64,000 nucleotides of DNA from Mauremys mutica (lineage: Eukaryota > Chordata > Testudines > Geoemydidae), in NCBI RefSeq assembly GCF_020497125.1, contig NC_059082.1, positions 65,240,948-65,304,947 of the forward strand, written 5' to 3'. The translations under genes were made by a program, and so were the position numbers. This document shows positions 49,272 to 60,433 of this stretch, piece after piece; positions within the stretch are counted from its first letter, which is position 1; each line of letters begins with the position of its first letter. The notes beneath the pieces are model-generated. The model saw only the letters and a list, made by a program, of their open reading frames with translations, was not told where the DNA came from and searched no databases.

Positions 49272-49483
49272 CTGGTCCTCCCCGAAAGTCTCTCTCCTGG
49301 GACTAACCTGCCCGAGCTCCCAGGGGATGGCTTCTGCTTATTCCAATGGCTCGCCGCAGTCACGGCTGGGGCCAGCCTCTGGCTCACCTTCTGTGGTGGT
49401 AGTTTCTCTGATGGCGCCTCGTGTCCATCTGCCTACTAGAGCGGTCTTCTGCCCCTGGGTCAGGATCCGGGTTCCCAAAGCTT

Positions 49484-50182
49484 TCACAGGCTTCCTCTCT
49501 TTTTTTTTGTCTTCTGAGTCTTTTGGGGGGCTGGGAACAGATGCTTAGAAATCTCAGAGAACATTGGGGGTTGACATGCCCCTGGAGATGAGTCGCTGCC
49601 ATCAGGGTACCCACCTCCTTCCAGCTTCTCCGGGGGGAGTAAATTATCAAACCCTGGATAGTCCCTCCCAATGACTACAGGATATGAAAGTTTAGGAACT
49701 ACACCCACTGTCACCTCAACGGGGTTCCCCTGAACCTCTGTCTCCACCAGGATGGTCGGGTAATGGCTCATGGCCCCATGCATGCACATCACTGCTAGAC
49801 GTTTGGCTTGTAGCAGCTGGCTACTTTTTACCAGCTTACCCAATATAAGGGTGTTAGCACTCCAAGAGTCCACAAGCACTGTAGTCTCTGCTTCGTTTAT
49901 CTTCACCGGCCTGGTGTAGTTATGCAGGGCTAATGCAATGCCTGCAAGGTGGATAATGGAGCATGAGACCTCCCAATCCCCCAAGTTACATTGCATAGGC
50001 TCCTCGGTGCTGGGATACTGTGCTGCTATGTGTCCCCGCTCCCCACATGCATAACATCTATAATTGCTTCTAATCACTCCCTTATCACGAGGGTTAGGGG
50101 GTTTAGTCCCAGGGTTCTCCCCACTCAGGCCAATCCCTTCCTTCTGGGGTCCCTGCTGGTTTTCAGCCCCCCCTTCTTCCAC
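49484..50182 (-). pseudogene. Gag C-terminus and aspartic protease (Gmr1-like)
   Basis: A 232-codon open frame. C-Y-A-C-G-E-R-G-H-I-A-A-Q-Y (about 50060-50020) is a CCHC knuckle with the last Cys replaced by Tyr. Further on, V-L-V-D-S-W-S-A-N (about 49880-49855) is the retropepsin active-site block, normally D-S/T-G, with Trp instead of Gly. The flap region and the V-V-I-G-R-D (near 49670) helix follow. Both substitutions suggest loss of function despite the long open frame. Confidence 0.85.
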
Positions 50183-50239
50183 CTAGGATTCCCCAGGGGT
50201 TTGGTGGCCCAACCTTCCAGGGTTGGGATTGGGTGCTTG

Positions 50240-51029
50240 CTTCAAAAAGGGCCTTCCTTGGGTAGTTGGGTCAATTCCCTGACTGTCATGCGTCTTTCTA
50301 CCAGTGTGATCATCTTGTCATAGGTGGACATATTGTTCTGGCCTACCCATTCACGGAGATCTGGTGGCAGTCTTCACATGTAATGATCCATGACCAGGGT
50401 CTCCAAAATCTCCTCTGGGCTGCACACCTCGGGCTGTAACCACTTCCGCATGAAGTGTATGAAGTTGAATAGCTGGGACCTCGGGGGTTTGTTCTCCTGG
50501 TACTTCCACTCATTGAACCCCTGGGCCCGTACTGCTGCCGTCACCCCGATCGTGCTAGGATCTCTGCCTTCAGCTGGGTATAGTCAGTGGCGTCCATGGC
50601 AGGCAAGTCAAAGTAGGCCTTCTGGGCCTCTCTGGACAAAAAAGAGGCAAGAATGCTGGCCCACTGCTCCTGGGGCCACGTCTCATGCTGAGCAGTCCTT
50701 TAGAATGAGAGGAGATATGCCTCTACGTCATCTTCTGATGTCATCTTTGGAAGACAACCAGTGGCCCTCAGGGTTCACGTCCCATCGGACCCCCAGGACT
50801 GGGTGGTGAGGATCTTCAGCTGGTCCACTACCTCTCGCAAGAGGGCATGATCTTGGGTCACCTGGCCCATTAATAATTGATTGGTTTCCTGCTGTAGCTG
50901 CATAGACTCCTGTTGCGCCATTGCCTGAACCCAGGTGGCCTCCTTCTGGGCTGAAGTGGCTTGTACCAGAGCTCTTACCACCTCCTCCATTGTGGTAGAA
51001 AGCAAACAAACAAAACAAAAAAAATCCAA
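50240..51029 (-). pseudogene. Gag with SCAN-like domain (Gmr1-like)
   Basis: Starts at ATG 51029 and reads a Gln-rich helical N-terminus, then the capsid-like part. At about 50455-50245 it shows a SCAN-type segment: [11 protein letters not shown], a L-P-P-D-L-R-E-W-V motif and a helix ending E-R-R-M. The SCAN domain of vertebrate zinc-finger factors derives from Gmr1-like gag (established knowledge, Emerson and Thomas). Stops and shifts near 50810, 50370 and 50230. Confidence 0.75.
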
Positions 51030-51080
51030 AACCCCAGTGCACTTTTTTTAAACTTCTTTCTTCTGCCACACTGTGAATGA

Positions 51081-51100
51081 TAATCCCGCTGCTAACACCA
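51081..51100 (-). promoter_or_regulatory. Primer-binding site (tRNA-Leu-like)
   Basis: The plus strand TAATCCCGCTGCTAACACCA resembles a tRNA 3' end including CCA, and sits 2 bp from the LTR. The isotype is a guess from similarity to leucine tRNA ends. Confidence 0.6.
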
Positions 51101-51102
51101 GT

Positions 51103-51818
51103 TGTGACAAAGCTCTGTCCTTGTCTCCGTGGGTCCCGTGTTTCCTGGTGGATTTTGCTAGCCTCAGAGGCTCACTGTGACCCTCCACGTAGCCCTTCTC
51201 TCTCTAGAGGCAAGGGTCACAGTTCACTGAGCCATTTTCATCATAAGCCAGCAAGGGAGGTGAGGAGAAGCAACCCTCCCTCGCACAGTCTCTGTTGTCT
51301 CACAGTGTCAGTGATTAATCAGGGAGGGGAGAGGGGAGTCCAGGCCCACCCTCTACTCCAGGCTCCAACACAGGGGCCCTAATAGTAGCAGGTATGGTAG
51401 CAGACTTTTTGGAAATAGGACGTGTACAATTCCCTGGGCCACTTCCCCACAGCAGCGCCCACTCAGTATCTTCTTCACTGTTACCTCAGGGCCTCCTTCC
51501 TTGCACCTGATATGGATTTGTAGTGCTTAACTCCTCCAACAGCGCGGCTTCATCCTATATCTCCTGACACGCGTGCTTCACTGACTAACTGGGAGACTTT
51601 TTAACTAGTTCCAGCCAGCCCTTGATTGGCTTCAGGTGTCCCAATCAACCTATCTATCTCCACTGCTTTCTAGAAGGCTCTTAATTGGTCCCAGGTGTCT
51701 TGATTAACCTGGAGCAAGTGCCATTTGGTTACCATGGTACCAGGGATTTGTTTAGCCTGGAGCTAACATACCTGTTCCTCACTACTTTACTATAGCCATC
51801 TCGCCTTGCCCCATCACA
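51103..51818 (-). repeat. 5' LTR of the Gmr1-like element, 716 bp
   Basis: On the minus strand begins TGTGATGGGGCAAGGCGAGA and ends GGACAGAGCTTTGTCACA, TG...CA termini. It directly abuts the primer-binding site. The partner LTR is not in the window, so no TSD check is possible. Confidence 0.85.
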
Positions 51819-54800
51819 ATACATATTAATTATGATGCTATTTAAAAGTACACGTTACCAATTTCTACTGCTACTTTCTGCCTTTGTTTTAAAAACTAAG
51901 CTTCATGCCTTTTTTTTTTCTCAACATCAGTCTGGCAAAACATGCATGAGAACTGTCTCTGGGCAAATAAGCAATTGATCTAAATCACATTCTCTGATCT
52001 CTTGGGGCCATATCCTGATCCCACTGAAATCAAAAGAAGTTTTGCTATTGAGTTCAATGGGAACCGGCTTTGACATTTGGAGAGGAAAGAACAAAACCAC
52101 TCAAGCAAGGGCTATGTTGCTTATACCGCAGGTATCAAAGGCTGCTGACTCATGTGCGAAAGTCAGCAGACATCTGATTGTTGTCCATTGCAAGGGAGAA
52201 ATCAGCAATCAATGAGGCTAGAACAGTCTTTGTACCGTATCCAACTCATAAGTCCATCTGCAAAGGATCAAGGAAATATGAAGGCTCCAGATTACCTTAA
52301 AGTCCTCAGTCCCTTGGTTAGACTGCTGCCATCAGTATATATTCATAGTCCAGAGGCTGGATCATGAATCAAAAACACTGCTTAAACACCTTTTGTTCCC
52401 CCCCACCCCTTGAGGGCTCCTGACCAACTTAACAGCACAATACATATGCTAGCAAACTTAAACAAAGCCCGTTAAACTCATATAAAGAATGAGCAGAGTG
52501 CAGCTCCACCCCTCCTCCAGGGGCAGGGGGATAGACTCCCCAGGTTTTTGTAGTACCCTGTACCTGCTAAAAATCTCTTGCCAGTACTGTGTACTGGAGT
52601 GTACCACCCTACTTGCACTCCTGGTCTTATACTATACCTCAAAGCTATGTAAAAGTGTGTGGAAGCATGATGATTCTTCAGTGTGCTTATGACTGGATTG
52701 TAGCTTTTAGCAATTTCTGCCATCTGTCTGGATGGGTTTCTGCTTTCTAAAGTTGGATCATTGCTGGGTTCCCCAAATGAAGTTAGTTTAGAGTCAATTT
52801 ATGAGCCATTGTCCTATTTTTAAAAATAGCATATATATTTTCACAGATGTTTTTTGTAATTAAAAGCTGTGCCAAGCTTACATTGGTCATCTATTGAATA
52901 CATCTACTTATGTTTCTCTTGAGCTACTATGGTAACAAGAAGTGTAGTTTTTGTAGCATCAAAAATAATGGATTTGAGGTTGCTGTAAAATGCTTTCAAT
53001 ATATACCTGCTGCGAGGTTCCATGTTAGGAAAGAAATTGACTCATGGAGTAGATCCCACTTATGTGCTGGATTTTCTTGATATTTTTTAAATTAACAATG
53101 CCATGTGGAAGCTGATAGTCTCTATACATCTCTTACTAAAACTGACCATTTCCTGGGGTCTGGTTGTATTAACAAAAAAGGTGTTCCAAAACATCATATA
53201 AAGCCCAGCCTAAGCTTTTTCCACAGGCTTGGCTGCTGCTAGGATTCCTTTCCCCAGCCTAAACATTTGCTCTTTCCCTCAGGACCTGTCTGTTTCTTCC
53301 CTAAGGACCTGTCTGTCCTGTGCTTTAGCTTCCTCATCCAGAGGGCTATTCCCATCTCCTGAATAATAAGTGTGAAGTGTAATGAGTCACACATGTCCCA
53401 ACAAGTCAGAAGTTAACATGCCGTTTTCCACAGCATTCCAACATTTCTGTCATAAAAATTTGGCAGTTTATACCTACTTGGAACTATGCATTGCTTTGGG
53501 AGGTGAGTTAATGAAAGGGATATCTGACTATGTTCAACTTCAGCCATAGTAGACAGAAACAGATTACTAATATTTGTCTGGAGTACTCTAAAGAAAAAAA
53601 AACCCATGCAGCTGTTGTAAACCTCTGCTGGATTCTAAACTGAAAAATTGAAAAATCATGATAAAACTTGCACCTAAATCATGAAAATTATGACCGTCAA
53701 CATCTCAGCACTTATTTTCATCCATCATTCTTGCTTCTAAACTTATATAAGCTGCTAACTCAGTGCAAAGACTGCACAGATGTACTCAGTCTCTTTTATC
53801 CCTTTAACAAAAATTGGCATTTATGGTAAACTACATTTGACCTCTGTCTACATTTAAAGTGAAATGCAGCAGTAGCAGAAAGTGCAGTGCCCATCACAGT
53901 TATGGGTGGACTCTTGTCTTCCCATTAGTGCAAGGGGAATGAAGAGAATTGATGGTTCACGAGATACTTTATTTCGAAAATTGCCATTTTTGTGGAGTGA
54001 AACACTCTTAAGGCTGTTTTTGTAGGCTGTGGCAGGACTAGGACAGAATTTTAGGCAGGGCACAGTAGCTTGCTTTATGTGCTCATTATGGAGCTACTCC
54101 TATCTTCTACTCCATGGTTGGGCTCCCTTACCAGTAAAACTAACGCATTCCATTACACAAGTAGAGGATGGGTTTGGGGGAGTTCGGAATGAAAACTGCC
54201 AAGGAATGGCATTCTTGCATGCCAGCGTGCAGGAGATGGTTGGTAGCAGGACAACAACAGGCTAGGGCAGAGGGAGAAGTGAGGCTGTGGGATCTGTTAC
54301 TTTGTGAATCCTCCTTTCCTTGTCCCCTGGGTGGGAGATGGCAACTACTGCAGTTTCAGAGATAGAGTGATGGAGGGAAAGCAGCTCTACCGTCTGGGGA
54401 AAGAATTCCTTTCCCACTTCCCTAATTTCCTGTTCAGGCTGGGTGCAGGCGCTAATCCTCGGGCGAAAGTCCTGTGTTATGGTTGATGGGCTGCTCAATG
54501 AAGTCCTGTTGCTTTGAAATTTGCTACAGGAATGTACGCTGTTCCATCTGAGGCCCCATAAGTTGCTCTTCCCTGGCAAATCTTTCATCTGCAAGAGCTG
54601 TTCTTTTAAATTAACATCCATGAATGGTCTGTAAAGTTGAGGTGACAGGAAGTTTGTGACTCTGATATTTTGTTTGTATATTGTTTTGAATGGAGCAGTG
54701 TTATGTGTGTGTCCCAGTGTTAGGACTGTCTTAGGAGCAGTTTTTGGGGATCTTCTGCCAAATACATTTTTGATTATTGAATCCATCTATATGCTAACTT

Positions 54801-55490
54801 TGAGCCATACCCCTGGGTTAAACTTGTGCAGAGGGCCAGCACAAGGCCCATCCACCTTTTAAGCCTTCAAAATAGGCTTTTTGCTGGCTCTCTGCACAGG
54901 GGCAAATTTATCCATAAGGAACAATCTGCAGACAAACCTTTAAAGCGTTCACAAGTAATTTGATAGTGAGCTACATTTACAATCTTTATTTAAATAAAAT
55001 TGTTTTCCACTTCTTTCTGCCAGGAAATTTTCATGCCAAGAAAATGACTAAGCAACATTATTGTTTTTTAATGTCTACTTCATTTTAATCATTATATCAT
55101 TATTTATGAGATCACTTATCCATTTAATCTTTTAGCCAGTATTAAGACCCAATAATGGACAACAAGAGTGATGTATTACATGTATTAATTTTTAAGAAAA
55201 GATATTTTGTTTCACTTCAGTTTGGTGCCTTCATCAATTCTCAATTAATAGAAGAATGTATTCTGTTACATCACTGTAAATCTTTTACAAATATCTTTTA
55301 GTCATAAACTGTGTTGCATGAAAATTGTTACCAAAGTATTATATTTAAAAGGACACTGCCGGTGTTTTCTATGGGTTTTTTACTTACCATTTCTTATGAG
55401 TAAAATCTTTACTAATTTCTTTTCCATATGAATTTCCAGTCAACATTTAAAAAAAATGTTTGTAAGGGGTTTAAAACTGTCATGTTCTCT
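51819..55490. other. No recognisable gene
   Basis: Includes a reptile-repeat motif at 52005-52065 (ggggccatatcctgatccca) and a possible short repeat at 52490-52640 (ctgctaaaaatctcttgcca, agtactgtgtactgg). A 174-codon minus-strand frame (54262-54786) has no recognised domain. Confidence 0.45.
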
Positions 55491-55499
55491 CCAGAGTCA

Positions 55500-55860
55500 T
55501 AGGACCTTGAGCTGTTTTGCTGTCAGCTCTCCAAAACCTTAGCAAGTCCTGCATAGTTCAGTACTTGGATGGGAGAATATATTCAGGTGGTACCGAAAGT
55601 GATTCAGTAGGTGGCATTTTCCTTTGAATTAGTACCAGACCAATGCCTAGCACAACTTCAATGGGTGTGGGCACTCTTGCTAGAGTTGCTATCTTCCAAG
55701 TAAAATCTAAAATTGAAGTTCTGGCTATTTATGACTATTATGCATTCTAGGTTTTTCTGCAGTAATAGAACTGTTATGGCCAAAGCATTGGCCATATCCC
55801 TAATTACTTCCTGCCGACCTAAATTCCAACATGTTCAGTTGTACTAAAAAGAATCACAGC
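55500..55860 (+). repeat. 5S rRNA-derived SINE
   Basis: At 55540-55605 agtacttggatgggagaata, then caggtggtaccgaaagtgat, follow the 3' half of 5S rRNA (TTAGTACTTGGATGGGAGAC, then TACCGGGTGCTGTAGG), including the internal promoter C-box region. A SINE body follows (gattcagtaggtggcatttt, ... tatggccaaagcattggcca). Diverged, so not a functional 5S gene; it fits SINE3-type families. Confidence 0.75.
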
Positions 55861-56121
55861 AGCATTGTTTTGAAAATAATACACCAGATTTGCAGAATTT
55901 TCTTTTAAAAAAAAACCCAAAAAACAGTGCCACACTTACTGTGCCTATCTTAAATTTCCCTTTGATGATGGCAGAATGCTATAGCTGAGACAAAAAGAGA
56001 TGCTGGATACAGCAACACTTTCCTAATTTTATGAAAAGAGATAAAAACATTTACATTTCTCAGAAATGAAGGTGTATTATTATTCCTTGTCAGCTGGACA
56101 TTGCATTTTTAGTATTTATAT

Positions 56122-57302
56122 TACTTCTGAGGGAATTCTGATCCAAAAAATTAAGAATTATGCACACAATATTTTACAATTCTGCAAATTTTGTCAAAAT
56201 AACACAACATAATCACACCATTTTTAATTATTTGCTGACAAGTATTTTGAAATAAATTACCAAAATAATTGAAAATGGTGTGATTATATTGTTATTGTGT
56301 TAGTGTTATTTTGACAAATAAAATGTGCAGAATTTTGAAGAATGTTAAATTTTTTTGTGGTGCAGAATTCCCACAAGAGCACCAGGGTTCTGTGTAGCAC
56401 AATCTGGTGCGGGCAGCTTGGTGTGGGGTCTGGGTGCAGGGGGGATTTGGATGCACAGGGGCTCATTGGGGGTTCTGAGTGCAGGGGGAATGTGACTCTG
56501 CAGGAGACTGCAGATGAAGGTAGTTAGGGCTAAGCGGAGGGTCTGGGTGCTGGGTGAGTGGGACTTGGTGGGGTGGGTGGCAGGGTGCAGCTTGTTGGGG
56601 CTCAGTGTTGGAGCCCAGCCTTGTCGGGAGGTTTTGGTGGGCTTGGTGTGGGGTGGTTCTGGGTGTGGGAGGCTCCCAATGCATGGGGGGAATTGGGTGG
56701 GAGGGTTATGAGTGCAGGGGGCTCTAGATGCAGGGGGAGTTAGTGGCGGGGGGGGGGGAGGCTCAGTGAGGGTATCCAGATGCATGAGGGTTGGGCGGAC
56801 AGGAGGAGCAGCTCCCCATATAATGACTCCTCCCCCCTATGGCTGAGGAACAATGGAGCCTGCTGCTCCCCTTGTCTGTATAATCCCTGTGCTTCCGGAT
56901 TCCCCCCTGCACCCATTCCCATCCCTGCCAAGTCCCCCCATGGTGCAGAGCTTCCTGCAGCCAGGGGAGGTTTCTGGGGGTTGATCTGCCCCAGCTCCAG
57001 CTGCTCCATGCAGGGGAGTGGGAACTCTGAGTCCGTCTTCCTCCTGCCCCGTCCGCCCAGCTGGAACTAATGTCCCTGGGCAGCCAGGACATCCCCAGAC
57101 CGCCTCCCCTCTCCCCAGTAACTTACATCTCCCCTGGCTGCTTAAACAGACGTGCCCACACTGCTGAGGAGGGGTGAGTGAGCACTGCTGCAGCTGCTCT
57201 TTGCTTCCCCACAGAAACCATTTTTTGTGGGAAGCAAAGAGAATCAGAGGGCGGGGGGCGTGTTTCTGCACACATGCAGTGGCGCAAAATTCCCCCAGGA
57301 GT
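56122..57302. mobile_element. hAT-like element, 1181 bp, G-rich array
   Basis: Ends TACTTCTGAGGGAATTCTG and CAAAATTCCCCCAGGAGT. Flanks ATTTATAT (56114-56121) and AGTTATAT (57303-57310) match at 7 of 8. An inner hairpin pairs ataatcacaccatttttaat (near 56210) with aattgaaaatggtgtgatta (near 56267). The 56380-56770 part is an array of ggggtctgggtgcaggggg-type units that gives false frames up to 146 codons. Confidence 0.75.
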
Positions 57303-57350
57303 AGTTATATAGCATGTGTATCTCTTATGCTTAGAGGTATCCCTTTCCAT

Positions 57351-57400
57351 TATATATATATATATATACACACATATATACATACACATACATACATACA
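57351..57400. repeat. (TA)n/(CATA)n microsatellite
   Basis: Compound tract tatatatatatatatatacac then catacatacatacata. Confidence 0.95.
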
Positions 57401-57419
57401 GGGTTATTAAAATGAAACC

Positions 57420-60030
57420 CCATAATTTGGAGGGTGGAAAAGAAAGAATTACTCACCAATAATCCTTTTGTTTTATTCTTCTCTCTTCCTATCCTACCTG
57501 GCAACAGACTTGATTATTAGCTTTGACCCACAGATCAGGAAGTAGGAGACAAAAAATCATGTGTGGTACTTAAGCTCCAGTCTGCCCCAGTTCTTCCAGT
57601 TAAAGAGGCTTCCAAAGCAGACTTAGAGATAAGAAAGGGAGGACAAGAAATATACTGCTCCAAGCTACACTTGGGTGGCATAAAGGATGGAAGAAGAAAG
57701 GATAAACAGGATCACTAGTGAATAATCTCTAGTTATCTATGCCTCGTCTCCCATTTTATCATACAGGCGCTTTAATCAGTCCATGTAACAGGCAGTAGAA
57801 CCTAGAAGAGTCTGATATAGATACACAAAAGCATACTGTTCTTCAGCCGGGTCTGTCTCTAATGCCCAGACCACCTAGAATGCAAACAGGAACTGCTCAT
57901 CCCTATTCTGAAGAGGTTTATGATTCTTCTTTGGACTTTGAAAGGGAAGAATCTGTTTCTCCTTTCAGGTCTTTCAGCTCACCCTACAGGCCTTCCAATA
58001 CAAGAACTAAAGACTAGGACCAGGTTCCCTACAGGGAAGCTAAAGCTTGGGATCCCCCACCATGGATGACTCAGTCTCTGCCAGTGTTTCTCAGATGTGG
58101 ATTTTTTTGCAGCCATGACAGCCTTCAAAGCATGGGTGTGGATTGGGGAGAGCAAAGCCCCTACCTGAAGCTCCCAGCTGTTGCTCCTGAATAGCTGTTA
58201 CCAAGGGCAGCAAGATGCACCGCCTTGGTTTTTGATCAGATGCCGCCAGCAGGGACCGGTGTCCTGCACCACACAGCTCCTTGGGGTCTACGGACAGCGC
58301 CTCTGGAGACACATGGAGCCATGTGCACAGTGCTGGAGAGCTCTTCTCAGTAGAGGTGGTTGCTGGGGCACTCCCCTGCGAAGCTCCCTCGCTCCTGCCT
58401 GGCTGGGGCATGGGGAGGTTGGGACTCCACAGGCAGACAGTGAGTTCATGACCCACCTGCCCTAGGGCACGTTCTCAATGAAGGGCCGTGGAAGCCAGGG
58501 ACAGAGAGACAGGTTTGTCAGAGTGACCAACAGCAAGAGTTGGTGGCAGGACTCAGAGGCCACCAAAAAATTTGTTGTGAGAACCTCTGGTCTAGGCTAT
58601 ACGCTCTATGTCCTTATTGATCTTGGGCTGCTCTGAGAAACACTAGGCTTCTGTCTCATTCACTTTCTAGGAGGAAGTCGCCTCTTTCTTTAGCACAGTG
58701 GTCATCTCAGCATCTTGCTATCATTCCTTAACCTGCTCTACTGAACCTTACACAGGAGAGAGAATCATTGGAGGAGTCACTAAACATTCCTTACCACATT
58801 TCTTCATCTTCACCTGATGAAGCGTTTGCTCCGGAGTCAACATCCCCCACTCTCCAAAGGACTTCAGAGTTTTCCAGGATCTCATAAGGTACGTGGCTAC
58901 CTCTTTAGGGGTCCATATAAAGATTATACAGGAGAATCTGCGCATCCTTCTGGAACTTTTATACACTCTTGCCCCAGAAAGCATTGCATTTCCTATCCCT
59001 GAAGCCTGGTTAGACTCAGCAGAAGACTCTCTGGCAGGCCCTGGCTTCTATACCTCCTATGGCTAAGTGAGTGGACAGACAATACCAAGAGCCTCAAGAA
59101 GACTGTCTATATTTAGTTACTCACCAAGTTCCTGATTCCTGTGGGGCTACAACTGCTAATAAGCAGTCTGGTCAATACCCATCTAAGGACACTCCCAAAG
59201 ATAAGGAATTAAGAGATTAGATTTATATGGTTGTAAGGTTTATTCCACTGTCATACTTCAAATGAGAGCTGCCAATTATCAGGCTCTTTTGCCTAAATAC
59301 AATTTTATTAATTTCTCTGCCATTTCTAAATTTGCTGTTAAGTTGCCAGTGGAATATAGGAACCAGTTTCTAGCTTAGGTTTCTGAGGGTCATTTTACAG
59401 CTTGCATATCTCTTTGTACAGCAATAGCTGCCACTGACACTTCACATTCAGTGGCCACTGAAATCTCCATGTTAATGGCTCCTCCACTGGGTTCAGTCCA
59501 CTTCATCAGCTTTTCTGAGCAATATTCCAATAGCTTGTATCTGCAAGGCAGCGATGCCGTCGTCCAGGCATACCTTTTCCACTCATGATGTCATCACTCA
59601 AGCTTCTTATGACGATGCCAGATTCGGTGTTGCAGACTCTTTTCAGATGATCTGAAGTTCCTCCACTCATAAGAGAACTGCACTTAAATATATATGTGCA
59701 CAATCACTTGGAGGAGGAAAAATCAGTTACTTATCTGTACTGTAACTGTTGTTCTTCGAGACGTGTTGTGCACATATACATTTCCTGACCATCCCACATT
59801 CCTCACTATTTTGGACATCATATAAAGCAGTGCAAAAGAAAGGGAGATGGTGGCCACATTCCGTTTATGCCCTCACTTGAGAGCACATGCAGAGCAGAAG
59901 CGTGTGCACCGCCCGGTGGTACTGCTGACAAAAGTCTCTGACTTGAGTGCACTGGGCACACACACACCTACAGTGGAATGTATATGTGCACAATACATCT
60001 GAAAGAATAACTCTTTCTCTGCAGGTAATT
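57420..60030 (+). mobile_element. DIRS-like retroelement remnant, second copy
   Basis: The gag-like region (about 57840-59690) is broken into several frames. It contains a serine/acidic part with Y-D-S-S-L-D-F-E-R-E-E (57910), a helical I-R-Y-V-A-T-S-L-G-V-H-I (58885) to P-I-P-E-A-W (59000) segment paralleling the first copy, and a C-terminal part with L-Q-M-R-A-A-N-Y-Q-A-L-L-P-K-Y (59255-59310) typical of turtle DIRS gag. The 59740-60010 end (gttcttcgagacgtgttgtg, cacatatacatt ... gaatgtatatgtgcacaata) looks like its terminal repeat with an inverted pair. A hAT MITE is nested at 58082-58589. No RT, RNase H or recombinase seen. Confidence 0.6.
58082..58589. mobile_element. hAT MITE, 508 bp, nested in DIRS remnant
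   Basis: TIRs CAGTGTTTCTCAGATG and TTGTGAGAACCTCTG; flanks GTCTCTGC (58074-58081) and GTCTAGGC (58590-58597) match at 6 of 8. The right 70 bp (agcaagagttggtggc, aggccaccaaaaa) match the element at 10157-10898. Confidence 0.85.
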
Positions 60031-60039
60031 AAGCGTTGT

Positions 60040-60130
60040 TTTTTTAATCACTTCCATTTTATAGAGAGGAAACTGAAACACAGAGGCTAAGTGACTTGCT
60101 CAGCGTCACACACGAAGTTTGTGGCAGAAC
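60040..60130 (-). repeat. MIR SINE, antisense
   Basis: attttatagagaggaaactg, then aaacacagaggctaagtgac and ttgctcagcgtcacac are the reverse complement of the MIR core. Confidence 0.85.
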
Positions 60131-60242
60131 TATATTTGGCAATTCTGCTTCAAAAATTTTTGTCATGTTACAGAGAACACTCTTGCTCTCAATTTGCAAA
60201 ATTTGTTAAATCACAGTAACTTATCCAGTAGTTAGTGATATA

Positions 60243-60431
60243 CACCTGTATCTCGATATAATGCTGTCCTCGGGAGCCAAAAAGTCTTACCGCATTATAG
60301 GTGAAAAAGCATTATGTCGAACTTGCTTTGATCCACCAGAGTGCGCAGCCTCACCCTCCCCGGAGCACTGCTTTACCGCGTTATATCCGAATTCGTGTTA
60401 TATCAGGTCGCGTTATATCGGGGTAGAGGTG
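60243..60431. mobile_element. mariner-type MITE, 189 bp, TA TSD
   Basis: Ends CACCTGTATCTCGATATAA and TTATATCGGGGTAGAGGTG are near-perfect TIRs flanked by TA (60241-60242, 60432-60433). Non-coding. Confidence 0.9.
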
Positions 60432-60433
60432 TA

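Larger units (their letters stand above)
47640..51818 (-). mobile_element. Gmr1-like Ty3/gypsy retrotransposon, 3'-truncated
   Basis: Antisense element with 5' LTR (51103-51818), primer-binding site (51081-51100), gag with SCAN-like domain (about 50240-51029), CCHC knuckle and protease (49484-50182), integrase (about 48300-49271) and only then reverse transcriptase (about 47650-48290). Integrase before RT is the reverse of ordinary gypsy order and is the diagnostic trait of the Gmr1 group. RNase H, the rest of RT and the 3' LTR are missing beyond about 47640. All frames contain stops. Confidence 0.85.

Noticed and set aside
49246..50323. 100-110-codon plus-strand frames
   Set aside because: Antisense to the Gmr1-like gag and protease remnant.
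51103..51818. Solo LTR
   Set aside because: Primer-binding site and gag directly adjoin it, so it is the 5' LTR of a truncated element.
55540..55605. Functional 5S rRNA gene
   Set aside because: The 5' half and much of the internal promoter are diverged and a SINE body follows.
56345..56785. 146-codon proline-rich minus-strand frame
   Set aside because: Array by-product within the 56122-57302 element.
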